From positions 1 to 64,000 of the forward strand of contig CAJPFG010000017.1 in NCBI GenBank assembly GCA_905339235.1: 64,000 bases of DNA. The letters are read 5' to 3'. The stretch is from Phycisphaerales bacterium (GTDB taxonomy: Bacteria; Planctomycetota; Phycisphaerae; Phycisphaerales; UBA1924). The notes beneath the pieces were generated by a model. The model did not search any database. It was not told where the DNA came from and saw only the letters and a list, made by a program, of their open reading frames with translations. The position numbers and the translations under genes are program-made. Each line of letters starts with the position of its first letter. The first letter of the stretch is position 1. Positions 8,144 to 18,600 of the stretch are shown here, piece by piece.

Positions 8144-10359
8144 CGGATCACCTGGGGAAGTACCTCAGGGAAACCGTCGTCCACGCCCGCCCGGGCGCCC
8201 GCATCCTTGCTGATGTACTTGAGGTCTTCCAGGCCCTGGCTGCGGAGCACGGTTGCCTTCAGAAACACGAAGAAGCGGGTCCGAGTATCACCCTTGGACC
8301 GGTTCTTGAAGAGCTCCCCGAGGATCGGCACTCTGCCAAGGAAGGGGATCTGAGTGGTGCTGAGGCTGTCGCTGGTGAGGTCCAGCCCCCCGACCACCAC
8401 CGTGTGGCCGTCGGGGATCGTCGCGACCGAATCGACGGTGTTCTGCTGCTTGGGGGGCGGGAGGCCCGAGGCGGACGCCGAGCCCACGAACGAACTCAGC
8501 GAGATGCTGTAGGTGAGGACCAGGTGGTCGCCGTGCGCGATCTGCGGTTTGACGCTGATGGTGGTGCCCGCCGAGTCGCTCCCTCCGAAGGAACTGGTGG
8601 CGGTGCTGCTGGTGGTGTCGGTGCGCACGAAGGGCTGTTCCAGAACCGACGAGAACCGGGCTTGCTCGTTGTTCGCAACCAGGACGCGGGGATGGCTGAG
8701 GGACCTCCCTTTGTTGATCGCTTCCAGGGCCCGCACCACCACCGAGAACTCGCCCGGGTTGAGCACGACTCCGGTGAACCCCAGCGCATCCCCCACGACA
8801 CGGCCCGCAGGGCCTGCGGTGGACAGACCGAAGAGGGACGCCACACGCACGGTGGCATCGCCCAGGCTGCCGATGCGCTCCAGCTCGACCCCGAGATTCA
8901 GCGTGTCGGTGTCGGACATGCTCACCAGCATGACTTCGAGCATTACTTGAGGCTGACGCACATCGAGCATGGTCACCAGTGATTCGAGCTGAGCCAGGAG
9001 CCGCGGCTCGCCGATGGCGATCAGGGTGTTGCTCGCCTCGTCGGCGGTGAGATGCAACGGGGTAGACCGATCGCCGCCAGCCTTGGTTGTGACGGCCCCG
9101 GCGGGCGGGGTGCCGGATCGGTCTGGTGTTCCGCCGGCCTTGTCCGTGCCGAGGGCGCGGAACGTGGTCTGCTCGCCGCCCGCCCGTACCGCGGCGCGGT
9201 CGTCCGTATCCGGCGAGGATTCCAGCACCCCGGCTTGGATGAGACGGGAGAGAGTCTCAACTATTTCGCTCACCGGCCGATTGCGGATCGGGAACGAGCG
9301 CATCGGCCGTGGGCCGCTCTCCGCGGCATCCAGGCGCGTGATGAGTTCGCCAACCCGGCGGTGCTGCTCGGGCATGCCGGTGACGATCAGGCTGGACGTA
9401 AGGTCGTCCACTACCACGCGGAAGCGCTCGTCCTGCGGCCCGCTCCCCTTGATGGTCTCCTCGAGGAGCCGCGCCACGTCCTTGGCGGGGAAGAACCGCG
9501 GTGAGTACGTGGTGGTCTGGGTCGGCTCGCGCGCGTCAAGGCGGTTGATGAGATCACGCCAGGCCTGTTCTGTTTCCGGCGGGCACACCAGAAGCACCTC
9601 CGTCCCGGAGGGAGCCGCGAGCAGGTCGCCGGCCAGCTTCGTGGTCGCAGTCTCGCGCTTGGTCACGAGTTGCCCAACCAACGCGACCAACGATGCCGCG
9701 GAGGTGTTCCGGACGGAAATCGCGTGGACTTGCGGGGCGCCGGAAGGCACATCGATGCGTGAGAGGAAATCCCGCGCCATGTCGACGCGCTCTGCCAGGT
9801 CAGAAACGGCCAGCAAGTCGCCGCCAAGGGGGGAAACGCTCCCTCCCTGTTTGGAGAGCACGCCTTTGAGTATCTCGGCGAGTTCCTTGACTGGACGGTG
9901 TTTGGCGCGAACCACGAGTGTGACAAAGCCGGAAGCCAACGGGTCGTCGGGACCCACAACCGGCGCGATTCCGGGCGCCTCGGAGAGCTTGACCACGCTG
10001 ACCGTGCCCGACGCGTGACGGACGGTGGTGAACCCCCGGCCCATCAGGGCGATGTTGGTGAAGGCCCACAACGCTTCGTCATCCATGGGGGCGTCGGCGC
10101 GGAGTGTCACGGTCCCTTTCAAACCGGCGGCGTCATATTCAATGCGGAGTTTGAGCCTTGCGGCTGCTACATCCACGAGCCGTGCCAGCTCGATTTCTCC
10201 GGCCAGCAGTACGCCGTCCGCCCCAGTGGAAGGAAGCGGGGGTGGGAGTGGTGATGAGGGCGGTGGCTGGGGCTGCAGTGTCGCTGTGCTCGCGGTCGCA
10301 CACATCGACAGCACCGCGATCAGATCAGCGGCAACCGCCCTTCTCGTGCGTACAAACAC
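8140..10359 (-). CDS. gspD: Secretin GspD/PilQ
   Basis: 739 aa outer-membrane pore subunit. It has an N-terminal export signal (ADLIAVLSMCATASTATLQ), several N-domains of the secretin type (VTLVVRAKHRPVKELAEIL; ARDFLSRIDVP), a low-complexity Gly/Thr/Ala linker around residues 395-435, and the C-terminal secretin barrel (VMLEVMLVSMSDTDTLNLGV; VRALEAINKGRSLSHPRVLV; TIPDGHTVVVGGL; PFLGRVPILGELF). First gene of a six-gene, tightly overlapping minus-strand operon. Pseudopilin and GspF genes are not in this window. The ATG at 10359 is followed by a plausible signal peptide. Confidence 0.93.
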   Translation of the reverse strand: MFVRTRRAVAADLIAVLSMCATASTATLQPQPPPSSPLPPPLPSTGADGVLLAGEIELARLVDVAAARLKLRIEYDAAGLKGTVTLRADAPMDDEALWAFTNIALMGRGFTTVRHASGTVSVVKLSEAPGIAPVVGPDDPLASGFVTLVVRAKHRPVKELAEILKGVLSKQGGSVSPLGGDLLAVSDLAERVDMARDFLSRIDVPSGAPQVHAISVRNTSAASLVALVGQLVTKRETATTKLAGDLLAAPSGTEVLLVCPPETEQAWRDLINRLDAREPTQTTTYSPRFFPAKDVARLLEETIKGSGPQDERFRVVVDDLTSSLIVTGMPEQHRRVGELITRLDAAESGPRPMRSFPIRNRPVSEIVETLSRLIQAGVLESSPDTDDRAAVRAGGEQTTFRALGTDKAGGTPDRSGTPPAGAVTTKAGGDRSTPLHLTADEASNTLIAIGEPRLLAQLESLVTMLDVRQPQVMLEVMLVSMSDTDTLNLGVELERIGSLGDATVRVASLFGLSTAGPAGRVVGDALGFTGVVLNPGEFSVVVRALEAINKGRSLSHPRVLVANNEQARFSSVLEQPFVRTDTTSSTATSSFGGSDSAGTTISVKPQIAHGDHLVLTYSISLSSFVGSASASGLPPPKQQNTVDSVATIPDGHTVVVGGLDLTSDSLSTTQIPFLGRVPILGELFKNRSKGDTRTRFFVFLKATVLRSQGLEDLKYISKDAGARAGVDDGFPEVLPQVIR

Positions 10360-10434
10360 CGGGCGTGCCTCCTTTCTGTCGCGCTTGTGTTTCCCCCGCG
10401 CTCGTGTTTCCTCAAAACGGACGTGGCGCCGGGG

Positions 10435-11205
10435 CTACGGGGGGGGCTCTGCGGCCGATTGCCAGGCAGCACGGACATCTGTCAACCCCGCGACGGCCGC
10501 GGCCGCTCGAACAGTCTCGGCCGTGTTTGCGTCACTCAGAATCTGTGCGGAAGTCCCATCCAGATCCTCGCCGCGCCGTGTCGCGATAGCCTGATTCGAG
10601 ACCGCGTCGCGCAACCGGACCCACTCGGCGTCGGTCCGACTTGTGCCTCGATACTTGAGCGGCACGCTCTGCCCGCGGTTGGCCTGGAACTGCTGTATCA
10701 GCGCCTTCTGGTTGGCGGTCAGGCTCTCCGTCGCCGCATTGAACACCGCGGCCAGAGCGCTCTCCCTGGCCGTCACGGCGCTCGCGAGGCTTGTCCGTGC
10801 CGTCCCGAGATCGGTCCGGTCCTGCTCGGTCGCCTTTCCCTGCTGCGCCAGTCGCTCCAGCCGGTTCACGTCGGTGCTCGCCTCGGCGAAGGATGCATTC
10901 GCCGTTTCGACGTCTCCCAGATGGTCCGTGAGAAACTCCCGCCCCGCCCCGACCACCGTTGTTACCTGCTGCGTCGTGAGCCCCGCGGCGCACAGCACGT
11001 CCGGCGCGAGCCCGGCGCTGATCAGCGTGGCCCGCATGGAGCGGGGCGTGCTCGTCACGTGCACGGAGGGGCTGGGCTTGCGCTCGTACGAGTTGTACCA
11101 GTACGAGCAACTGGCGAGGATGGCGGCCGACCCGGCGATCGCTCCCAGGGCGATGTTCGTGACCCGACCAAGCGTGAGTTTCTTGCGATTCAGGACTTGC
11201 TTCAT
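10435..11205 (-). CDS. Exported helical protein, Spy/CpxP-like features
   Basis: 256 aa. The ATG at 11205 follows a strong ribosome-binding site (GGAGGTTTCTCC). An N-terminal signal or anchor (IALGAIAGSAAILASCSYW) ends in a possible lipobox LASC, followed by an alpha-helical, Ala/Thr-rich region with LTTQQVTTVV, then LTANQKALIQQFQANRG. Repeated LTxxQ motifs are typical of Spy/CpxP-type periplasmic chaperones, but the length and remainder do not clearly match, so function is left open. It lies 75 bp upstream of the secretin gene in the same orientation. A 26-bp palindrome lies 82 bp before its start. Confidence 0.75.
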   Translation of the reverse strand: MKQVLNRKKLTLGRVTNIALGAIAGSAAILASCSYWYNSYERKPSPSVHVTSTPRSMRATLISAGLAPDVLCAAGLTTQQVTTVVGAGREFLTDHLGDVETANASFAEASTDVNRLERLAQQGKATEQDRTDLGTARTSLASAVTARESALAAVFNAATESLTANQKALIQQFQANRGQSVPLKYRGTSRTDAEWVRLRDAVSNQAIATRRGEDLDGTSAQILSDANTAETVRAAAAVAGLTDVRAAWQSAAEPPP

Positions 11206-11286
11206 GGAGAAACCTCCCGGCGCGGGCGCGTGACCCGACGGGGCGCAGTAGAACGCGCCGCGAGCCCCGCGTCGAGGGCTGTGCAC

Positions 11287-11312
11287 GACGATTGCCGCGC
11301 GCGGAAATCGTC
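11287..11312. promoter_or_regulatory. 26-bp palindromic candidate operator, copy 1
   Basis: Near-perfect palindrome with arms GACGATT and AATCGTC around CCGCGCGCGG. The exact reverse complement occurs at 12535-12560. It lies between the divergent genes starting at 11205 (minus) and 11454 (plus). An ArsR-like regulator is encoded between the two copies, which makes it the natural candidate for binding them; this is inference. Confidence 0.6.
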
Positions 11313-11453
11313 GGCACTTCTTCGACCCACCCGACTCGGGGATGGGGAGTTCCACGCGGAGCGAGCACACCAGAGGGATTCGCCTGGCCGGGCCCCCTTG
11401 CCCAACCCTCGCGCGGGCGTATCGTTGGCGCAGGAATCGTCTATCGAGCGGCC

Positions 11454-11903
11454 ATGAACGTCACCGCTACAACCGAAGGTTTCGCAGCGCTGGCACATCA
11501 GGTCTGGTGCGAGCGGATGCAGCGCGCCGGATGGCGCTACGGCCCCGCGTACAACGAGACCGAACGCACCCACGATGCTCTGGTCCCCTTCGAGAAGCTC
11601 CCGGCCTCCGACCGTCGCAGCACCCGGGCGGCGATCCTCGCCCTCGAAGTCGAGGATCTGGTCTTCGAGTCCATCGAGTATCCCCGCGGCCCGGATCGGG
11701 AGTTCACCCTCTCGGAGATGCGCGTCGGGCTTCCGGTCCAGTGCGAACCCGGCCCCGAGATCGGGAAGATCGTCTCGTGGGAGACCGACCCCGGCGACGA
11801 GGCGCTGAGGCTCATCCGGGTCCGATGGCCCGACGGATCCCTTTCGGAACATTTTCCCCCGGAGCGCGAACTGCGCCGCCTTTCTTTGCGGTTCGAGGGG
11901 TGA
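11454..11903 (+). CDS. RyR-domain protein
   Basis: 149 aa. Residues ~10-48 match the ryanodine-receptor (RyR) repeat: WCERMQRAGWRYGPAYNETE followed by RTHDALVPFEKLPASDR. The rest (EDLVFESIEYPRGPDREFTL) is a small beta-rich domain of unknown role. Stand-alone RyR domains in bacteria and phages are thought to bind ligands, possibly nucleotide derivatives, and are often found in immunity loci; no function is demonstrated. The ATG at 11454 is chosen because the sequence upstream has no homology-like features. Its 3' end overlaps the convergent regulator gene by 92 bp. Confidence 0.75.
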   Translation: MNVTATTEGFAALAHQVWCERMQRAGWRYGPAYNETERTHDALVPFEKLPASDRRSTRAAILALEVEDLVFESIEYPRGPDREFTLSEMRVGLPVQCEPGPEIGKIVSWETDPGDEALRLIRVRWPDGSLSEHFPPERELRRLSLRFEG

Positions 11904-12342
11904 CCACCGGGAGGGAGCGTTCGCGAGGCTGCGCCGACGAGCCGTCGCCTCGGTCCATCGGCGGACACCGGTCGAGCACGGATTGCAGCCGGTCCACAAC
12001 CTCTTCCGGTAGGTGAAACACGAGCATGGCGCGGTCCAGCGAGCCGATGGACACCACCACGTCCCGGTCGAGCCATTGGATGCCCGCGCGGGGGGTGCGG
12101 CTGTAGATGCGGCGCCGCCCGTCAACCCGCTGCTCAAGCAGCCCCAGCCTCTCCAGGAACTTCAGGTGCTTGCACACCACGGACTCGTCCAGCCCGTGAC
12201 GCGTGGACAACTCCTGCACGCACCCCGATCGCTGCGTGATGTCGACGAGAAGCTCAAACCGGGTCCAGGGCCGCAGCGCCAAGGGCAGTTCGAACGCGCC
12301 CGGGGCTTTTCGATCACGATTGCCGCCTCGTCGAGCTGACAT
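11812..12342 (-). CDS. ArsR-like winged-helix transcriptional regulator
   Basis: 176 aa. Residues ~20-85 form a winged helix: LRPWTRFELLVDITQRSGCV, then LSTRHGLDESVVCKHLKFLE with the recognition helix, and the wing EQRVDGRRRIYSRT. The C-terminal ~60 residues are Arg/Pro-rich and lie antisense to the RyR gene, so the functional protein might be shorter. Two copies of a 26-bp palindrome flank it at 11287 and 12535 and may be its operators, which would place the exported protein, the RyR gene and the RHS gene in one regulon. Confidence 0.75.
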   Translation of the reverse strand: MSARRGGNRDRKAPGAFELPLALRPWTRFELLVDITQRSGCVQELSTRHGLDESVVCKHLKFLERLGLLEQRVDGRRRIYSRTPRAGIQWLDRDVVVSIGSLDRAMLVFHLPEEVVDRLQSVLDRCPPMDRGDGSSAQPRERSLPVVTPRTAKKGGAVRAPGENVPKGIRRAIGPG

Positions 12343-12662
12343 GAGCGCCTCACGTTCGACCGGTCATTGGTCCGCCCCCGAACCGACCGCCGCATCTCAT
12401 ACCGGCATGTCCGGAAGAAGGTTGGGCCGGCCGCGTGACAATGTCAAGTAGGTACACGAATAGGGGAGCGCCGCGCAAATCTGTGTGACACTGAAACAAA
12501 AGCGGGGCCCAAAAGGACACCGCGCCAACCTTGTGACGATTTCCGCGCGCGGCAATCGTCGCCGTTGCCCCTTGTGGAGACCGCGCCGATTCGGGTTCAC
12601 TGTTCCCGGCCACGCGCGTGGCGTTCACGCGCCGCGGCCCCGCCTTTTCGCCCGAGGTCGTC
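12343..12662. other. Intergenic region upstream of the RHS gene
   Basis: About 320 bp between the divergent ArsR-like and RHS genes. Apart from the palindrome at 12535-12560 no gene, repeat or clear sigma-70 promoter was recognised. No strong ribosome-binding site precedes the RHS start at 12663. Confidence 0.6.
12535..12560. promoter_or_regulatory. 26-bp palindromic candidate operator, copy 2
   Basis: Arms GACGATT and AATCGTC around CCGCGCGCGG; exact reverse complement of the copy at 11287-11312. The identity stops right at the edges of the 26 bp, as expected for a protein-binding site and not for a longer duplication. It lies 102 bp before the RHS start codon. Confidence 0.6.
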
Positions 12663-15600
12663 ATGAAACTCCACGTTTCCCACCGCGGCTTCTCGATTCT
12701 CCCCTCCACGCTCGCGCTCTTCGCCTGCGCCGCAGCATCCGCGCAGACGCAGATCCTTCAAATCCACGGCGACTCGCTGACCAACTTCCTGCCAACCTCA
12801 GCAACATCCATCCAGGACATCCGTCCCATGGACACCGGCCAGCAGCGCGGCGTCAATCTCGACGGGAGCGGACGGCTGCCCTCGCCTTTGGGTTGGTCTA
12901 TCGAGGGAAACCCCTTCGCCTCCCCGACGGGCGGAAGCATGATGGGCGGAGTCCGCTTCGAAACGGGCACCTACTCCCCGACCGAAGTGGACCTCGCGCT
13001 GCCCGCTCCCGGGTTCCGCTGGGTGGTGGGGCGCACGTACAACTCCCACCAGCAGGACAGCAGCGCCACCCACCGGGACAGCAACGGCGTCCAAGGCCGC
13101 AACTGGTCGCAGACCAGTATGCCCGAGATCGTGCTGTACGACGACAACGACGACACGAAAGACATGGTCGCCATCGTCTACGGCGCGGACCGGTACATCG
13201 AGTTCGTCCGCACGGGCGAGGGTTCCTCGCGGTTCAAGGGCAAGAACGGCGCCGCGGGGATCATCGAGTACGCCGCCAACGGCGCGAGCGAACCCGAAAC
13301 CTACACGTACATCGATCAGCGCGGGGTGAAAGTGGTGTTCCTGGGCTTCGACGGCGACGCGGGCTCGGCGACGGGGCAGTTCTGGAAGATGACCGACCCC
13401 GCTGGCAACTGCGCCTACGTCGGCAGCAGCACGCTGAGCTCGTCCACGGCGACCACGGGCTACAGCAGCGGGCGGATTACCACCGTCTATGACTCCGCCA
13501 GCCGGCGCTACTGCTATTCGTACACCCAGATCGACAGCGTCTATCGGCTCACCCAAGTCCTGGCAGAGACCGACGCGGGCGGGGGCTGGGGCGACTGCGG
13601 CACGGAGACCATGGTCGGCAAGGTCGAATATTTCTACAACCAGACCGGCGACAACTCGTACGGCGACAACGGCTGTCTGAAGTACGTGAAGGTCACCACG
13701 CCCCTCACCGACAGCGGGATCACGCTCGTCCGTCGGCAGGCATACCAGTATTGGAAGGGCGCGTTCAACTCTTCCACGAACCCCGGCCATCCGTACGGCA
13801 TTAAGTACGTCATCGACTCGGAGGGCTACCGCCAGGCCGACTACGCGGGCGACTCCACGCTCGACGACGATCCCGCCACGCTGGACATGAGCACTTCCGG
13901 CAACAAGACCTACGCGAGCCTCTATGTGGAATACGACTCGGGCCACCAGGTGAACAAGCTCTGGACCAGCGGCCAGTGCGGCTGCGGTGGTGGGTCGCTC
14001 AACGGCGAACACACCGTCGTGTACACCGACTACGGCTCCTTGGGGACCTACACCAGCAACTCTACGTATGACGCGTCATGGGCCCGGCGTGCCGCCGTCA
14101 GCAACACCGTGACCGGCAACTCGTTCTCGTACTACTACGACGAGGTAGGCGACGGGCTTTCCACGGTCTTCACCGAAGACCCCCCGGATGCGAGCCCCAC
14201 AACCAAACAGCCCACGCAAGTCACGCGCGACGCCACAGCCCTGGTCTCCGAAATCGCATCCCCGTCTAGAAACCTCTCCTACACCCACTCCACCAGTTCG
14301 ATCGTCGCCAAAGCCGACGCCAACGACCCGGGCATCCTCAGAACCGCCAGCAATGTCGCGAGCGGAGATGCGAAGTACTTCACAGAAGCGTTGACCATCC
14401 AAGAGAAAGTCGGCGGGAGCTCCAACTTCGTCAACAGAACAACTTTCTCGACGCGCCTGCTGGAGCCGACCTCCGGCATCGGCGTCGCGCGGCCCATGAT
14501 CGGGTCCACGCTGGTCTTCCACACCGCCACGACGACGGGGACCGACTCCACCAAGTACCACGCCACCTCGTACTCCTACGACTGGTGGTCCGGCACGAAC
14601 ACCAGCGTCCTGTACATCACGCCGAAGAAGATCACGGTCACACAGCCCGCGGTCACGACCGACAACAACGGCTCCGGCTCGGCGAACTCCACCAAGACCT
14701 ACCTGCGCCAGGACGGCACCACCGCGTTCACGGAGGATGCCGACGGCTCCTTCACGTACACACAGTTCACGAACGGGCAGCTCGTGAAGCGGATCGTGGA
14801 CTGCCAGACCAACCACGGGTCGGATTTCGCCTCGGGCGACGACCCGAACACCGACTTCGGCATCACGGAGAACGGCAACGGCCTGCGCCTGATCACCACC
14901 TACGCCTACGACGCCCAGGGGCGTCTCGACACGACCACCTCCACCGACGGCCGCATCGCCAAGATGTACTACACCCGGACCGCGGACGGCCAGATGGTGA
15001 CCGTGGCGATTCCGCGCTTCACCGCGGGCAGCCCCAACACGTCCTACGGCCCCGCCACGATCAGCGTCTCCAACCTCGCGGGCCGCGGGGTGTTCTCCGG
15101 GACCATCGCCTACTCCAGCGGGAGCACCACGAGCGCCTTCACCGGAATGTTCGACGAGACCGACGCCAACGCATTCACGGGCGTGGATGTCGGCACGCTC
15201 TTCGGCGTCTCCACCACGATCTACGACGAGTCCGGCACGCGCCAGAGCGCCTCGCGCCAGTACCACCTCGTGCCCGGGTCTGGCACTGGGTCCGTCGGCA
15301 CAAACTACGACCAAACCGATCTCGCCTACGACAGCGCCGGCCGCCAGTACAAGACCACGGCGCCCGACGGCACCATCAACAAGACCGAGTACGACGACCG
15401 CGGCCGGCCCTCGGCCCGCTGGATCGGCACCGTCGATGGCGGCGGGAGCGACAACATGGTGAAGACCGAGACGCTGGAGTACGACGGCGGGGCCACCCAC
15501 GGCCGCGCCGACAACCTGCTCACCAAGCGCACTTTGGACGCGGACGGGGACTGGGACAACACCGGCACGGGCGGTCACGCCCCCGACGACCGCCGCATCA

Positions 15601-18600
15601 CCGAATACGCCTACGACTACCGCAACCAGCTCGCCCTGGCCACCAACCCCAGCGGCCCCCACATCCTCGTCAAGCGGGACAACCCCGGCCGCGTGATCGC
15701 GACGGGCATGTACACCACCGCGCCTTCGTGGTCCGCGGACCCGACGGCAACCACGAGCTCCAACCGCTGCGCGCTCTCCGAGACCTGCTACGACGAACTC
15801 GGCCGCGCCTGGAAGACCATCCGCTGGGAGATCACCCAGGCCAACGGCAACAAGGGCAGTTCTATCACCAGCAAGACATGGTTCGACGCCGACGGGCGGG
15901 TCATCAAGCAGATCGGCGAGGGCTCGTACACCAAGACCATCTACGATCGCATCGGCCGCGCCGTCAGGACATTCAACGCCATCGACGACGCCTACGAGAG
16001 CACCTACGCCGCGGCCGACGACGTCACCGGCGACAAGATCGCCGAGGAGACCATCGTCAACTACGGGAACACCGACACCACTCTCACCGGCAAGGTCATG
16101 ATGACCGCCACCATCCAGCGCTGGCACGACGACTCCTCCGGTACCGGCGACCTGGACTCCAACGCCGACGCCGACGACAACAAGCTCACTGAGACCAACG
16201 TCTCGGGCCGCATGTCCATCACCGTCTCGTGGGCAGATGAACTCGGCCGGACCACCAACACCGCGGCCTACGGCACCTCCGGCATGACCGGCTCGGGCTC
16301 GAGCAACTTCGATCTGAAGCCCTCCGGGTCATGGCTCACCGTCCCCTCGCGTTCGGACACGGTTCTGGTCACAACTACCACCTACAACGACAACGGCACC
16401 GTGCTCGAGGTATCGGATCCGAACAGCCTGGAAACCCGCTGGGCGTACGACGACTCGGGTCGCAAGGTCACCGAGATCCGCAACTACGTCAACGGCACCC
16501 CGTCGTCCGCCACCGGCGATGACGATGTCTTCACGCGTTTCATCTACGACGACGGCCACATGACCCAGATGTGGACCGACGAGGACGGCGACGGCGTCCA
16601 GGACGCGACCGACGAGATTACCACGTACACCTACGGCGTCACCAAGGGCGCATCCTTCCCCAACTCCCAGATCGCCCACGGCAGCCTGCTCCAGAAGGTG
16701 ACCTACCCGGCGGATCACCCCAGCGCCCCCGCCCGCGTAGACTACGTGACGTACGCGTACAACGCTCTCGGCCAGCAGATCTGGGTCAACGACCAGACGG
16801 GAGGCGAGATCAAGACCGTTTACGACACCTCCGGCCGTGTTACCGACAAGTGCGCCACCACCGTCGGATCGGGTCATGATACTTCCGTTCGCCGCATCCA
16901 CACCGCCTACCTCTCCCGCGGCCTGGTGGACACCGTCACCCAGTACGACGACCCCGACCCCGGCGAAGGCACCGCCCTCGACCAGGTCGGTAACACTTGG
17001 GACGGCTGGGCCAACCTGACCAAGTTCGAGCAGGATGTGGACGGCGTCATCGCCGCCGGTGGCCGCGCCGCCTTCAGCGTCCAGCACGCCTGGGAGTACT
17101 TCTCCGGCACCGACGGCTCTACCTACCTCGGCGCTCCCACCCTGCGCCGCACCTCCACTACACTCCCCGCCGGCACCTGGGGCACAATCACCTACGACTA
17201 CGGCTCCGCGGGTTCCATCAACGCCTGCCTCTCACGCGTCGCGGGCCTCAAGGACGGCGGCACCACGCGCGTGTCGTACGGGTATCTCGGCACGGCCACG
17301 CTCGTGAACACGACGTACGACCTGGGCACGCCGGAGCTGAACTTTGGCATGTACAACCCCTCGGGCACGCCCCGGGATTATGCGTACATGGACCGGTTCG
17401 GCCGCGTGACCCGCAGCAAGTGGGCCAGCGGAACTTTCACCCCCCACGACGTGACCCTCGCCTACGACCGCGACTCTAATATCGTCTCCGCCGACGACGC
17501 CGTCTTCATTAACTCCTCGGTCAAGAGCGTCCAGGACGCGATCTACACCATGGACAGCCTCAACCGCCTGACCAACGCCCGCACGGGTCACATCGCCAGC
17601 GGCGCCATCTCCACCGGTGACCGCAAGGGCGAGGAGCTCTGGACCAGCCTCGACCAGGTCGGCAACATGCTCCGCTACAAGTGGGACCGCAACGGTGACG
17701 GCGACTACGCCGACTCGAACGAACTCGACGACACCCGCACCTTCAACCTCTCGAACGAACTCCTGACCCGCGACACCGACACCAACGCCAGCGTCAACTA
17801 CACCCTCACGCACAACGCCCGCGGCGACATTACCGACGACGGGAAGGACTACACGCTCAAATACGACCAGTATGGCAGACTGAAGGAAGTGCGCAACCGC
17901 TCGAACAGCGCTCTGGTGGAGGAGTTCCGGTACAACGGGCTGGGATTCCTCATCAGCTACCGCGGAGATACCACCAACGTCGGCGCCTCCGCCGGCCCCG
18001 ACGGCCAGGTGACCGCCGATGATCCCACGTTCTACATCGCCTACGACGAGCGCTGGCGCCCCGTGGGCGTCGTTCGCGCCAGCGATGCCTACTTCAAGCG
18101 GTCCACCATGCACAACGCTGCGGGTCTCCGCGGTCTCGGTGGGTCGTCTTACATCGACAGCGTAGTCCTGCGCGACCGCGACGCCAACACCAATCCCTGG
18201 GCCGCGGCCGACTCCACCATGGAAGAGCGACGGTACCTCCTCCAGAACTGGCGCGCCGACGCCATCTGCGTCACCGACACCGACGGCCTCCCCCTGGAGT
18301 GGGTCTCCTACACAGCCTACGGCCTCCCCTTCAACACCGCGCTGGGCGACATCAACCGGGACGGCATTGTGAACGCCTCCGACACCACTGAACTCGAGAG
18401 CATGGTCAACGGCAACGGCAGCTTCGGCGGGTACGAGGACTTCGACCAGAGCGGCAACCTCGATGGGTACGACCTCGATTCGCACAGTTCGTACGTCAGC
18501 GGGTACAGCGATGGGACGACGGGGTGGGGGGTACAGTCGCGGCCTGGAGTGGATAATAGGTTTGGCTACACAGGATACTGGTGGGATGCTGGAATAGGCG

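Noticed and set aside
14076..16127. Long open frame (683 codons) antisense to the RHS gene
   Set aside because: Gly/Val/Arg-rich translation with no motifs; it mirrors the GC-rich codon bias of the RHS frame.
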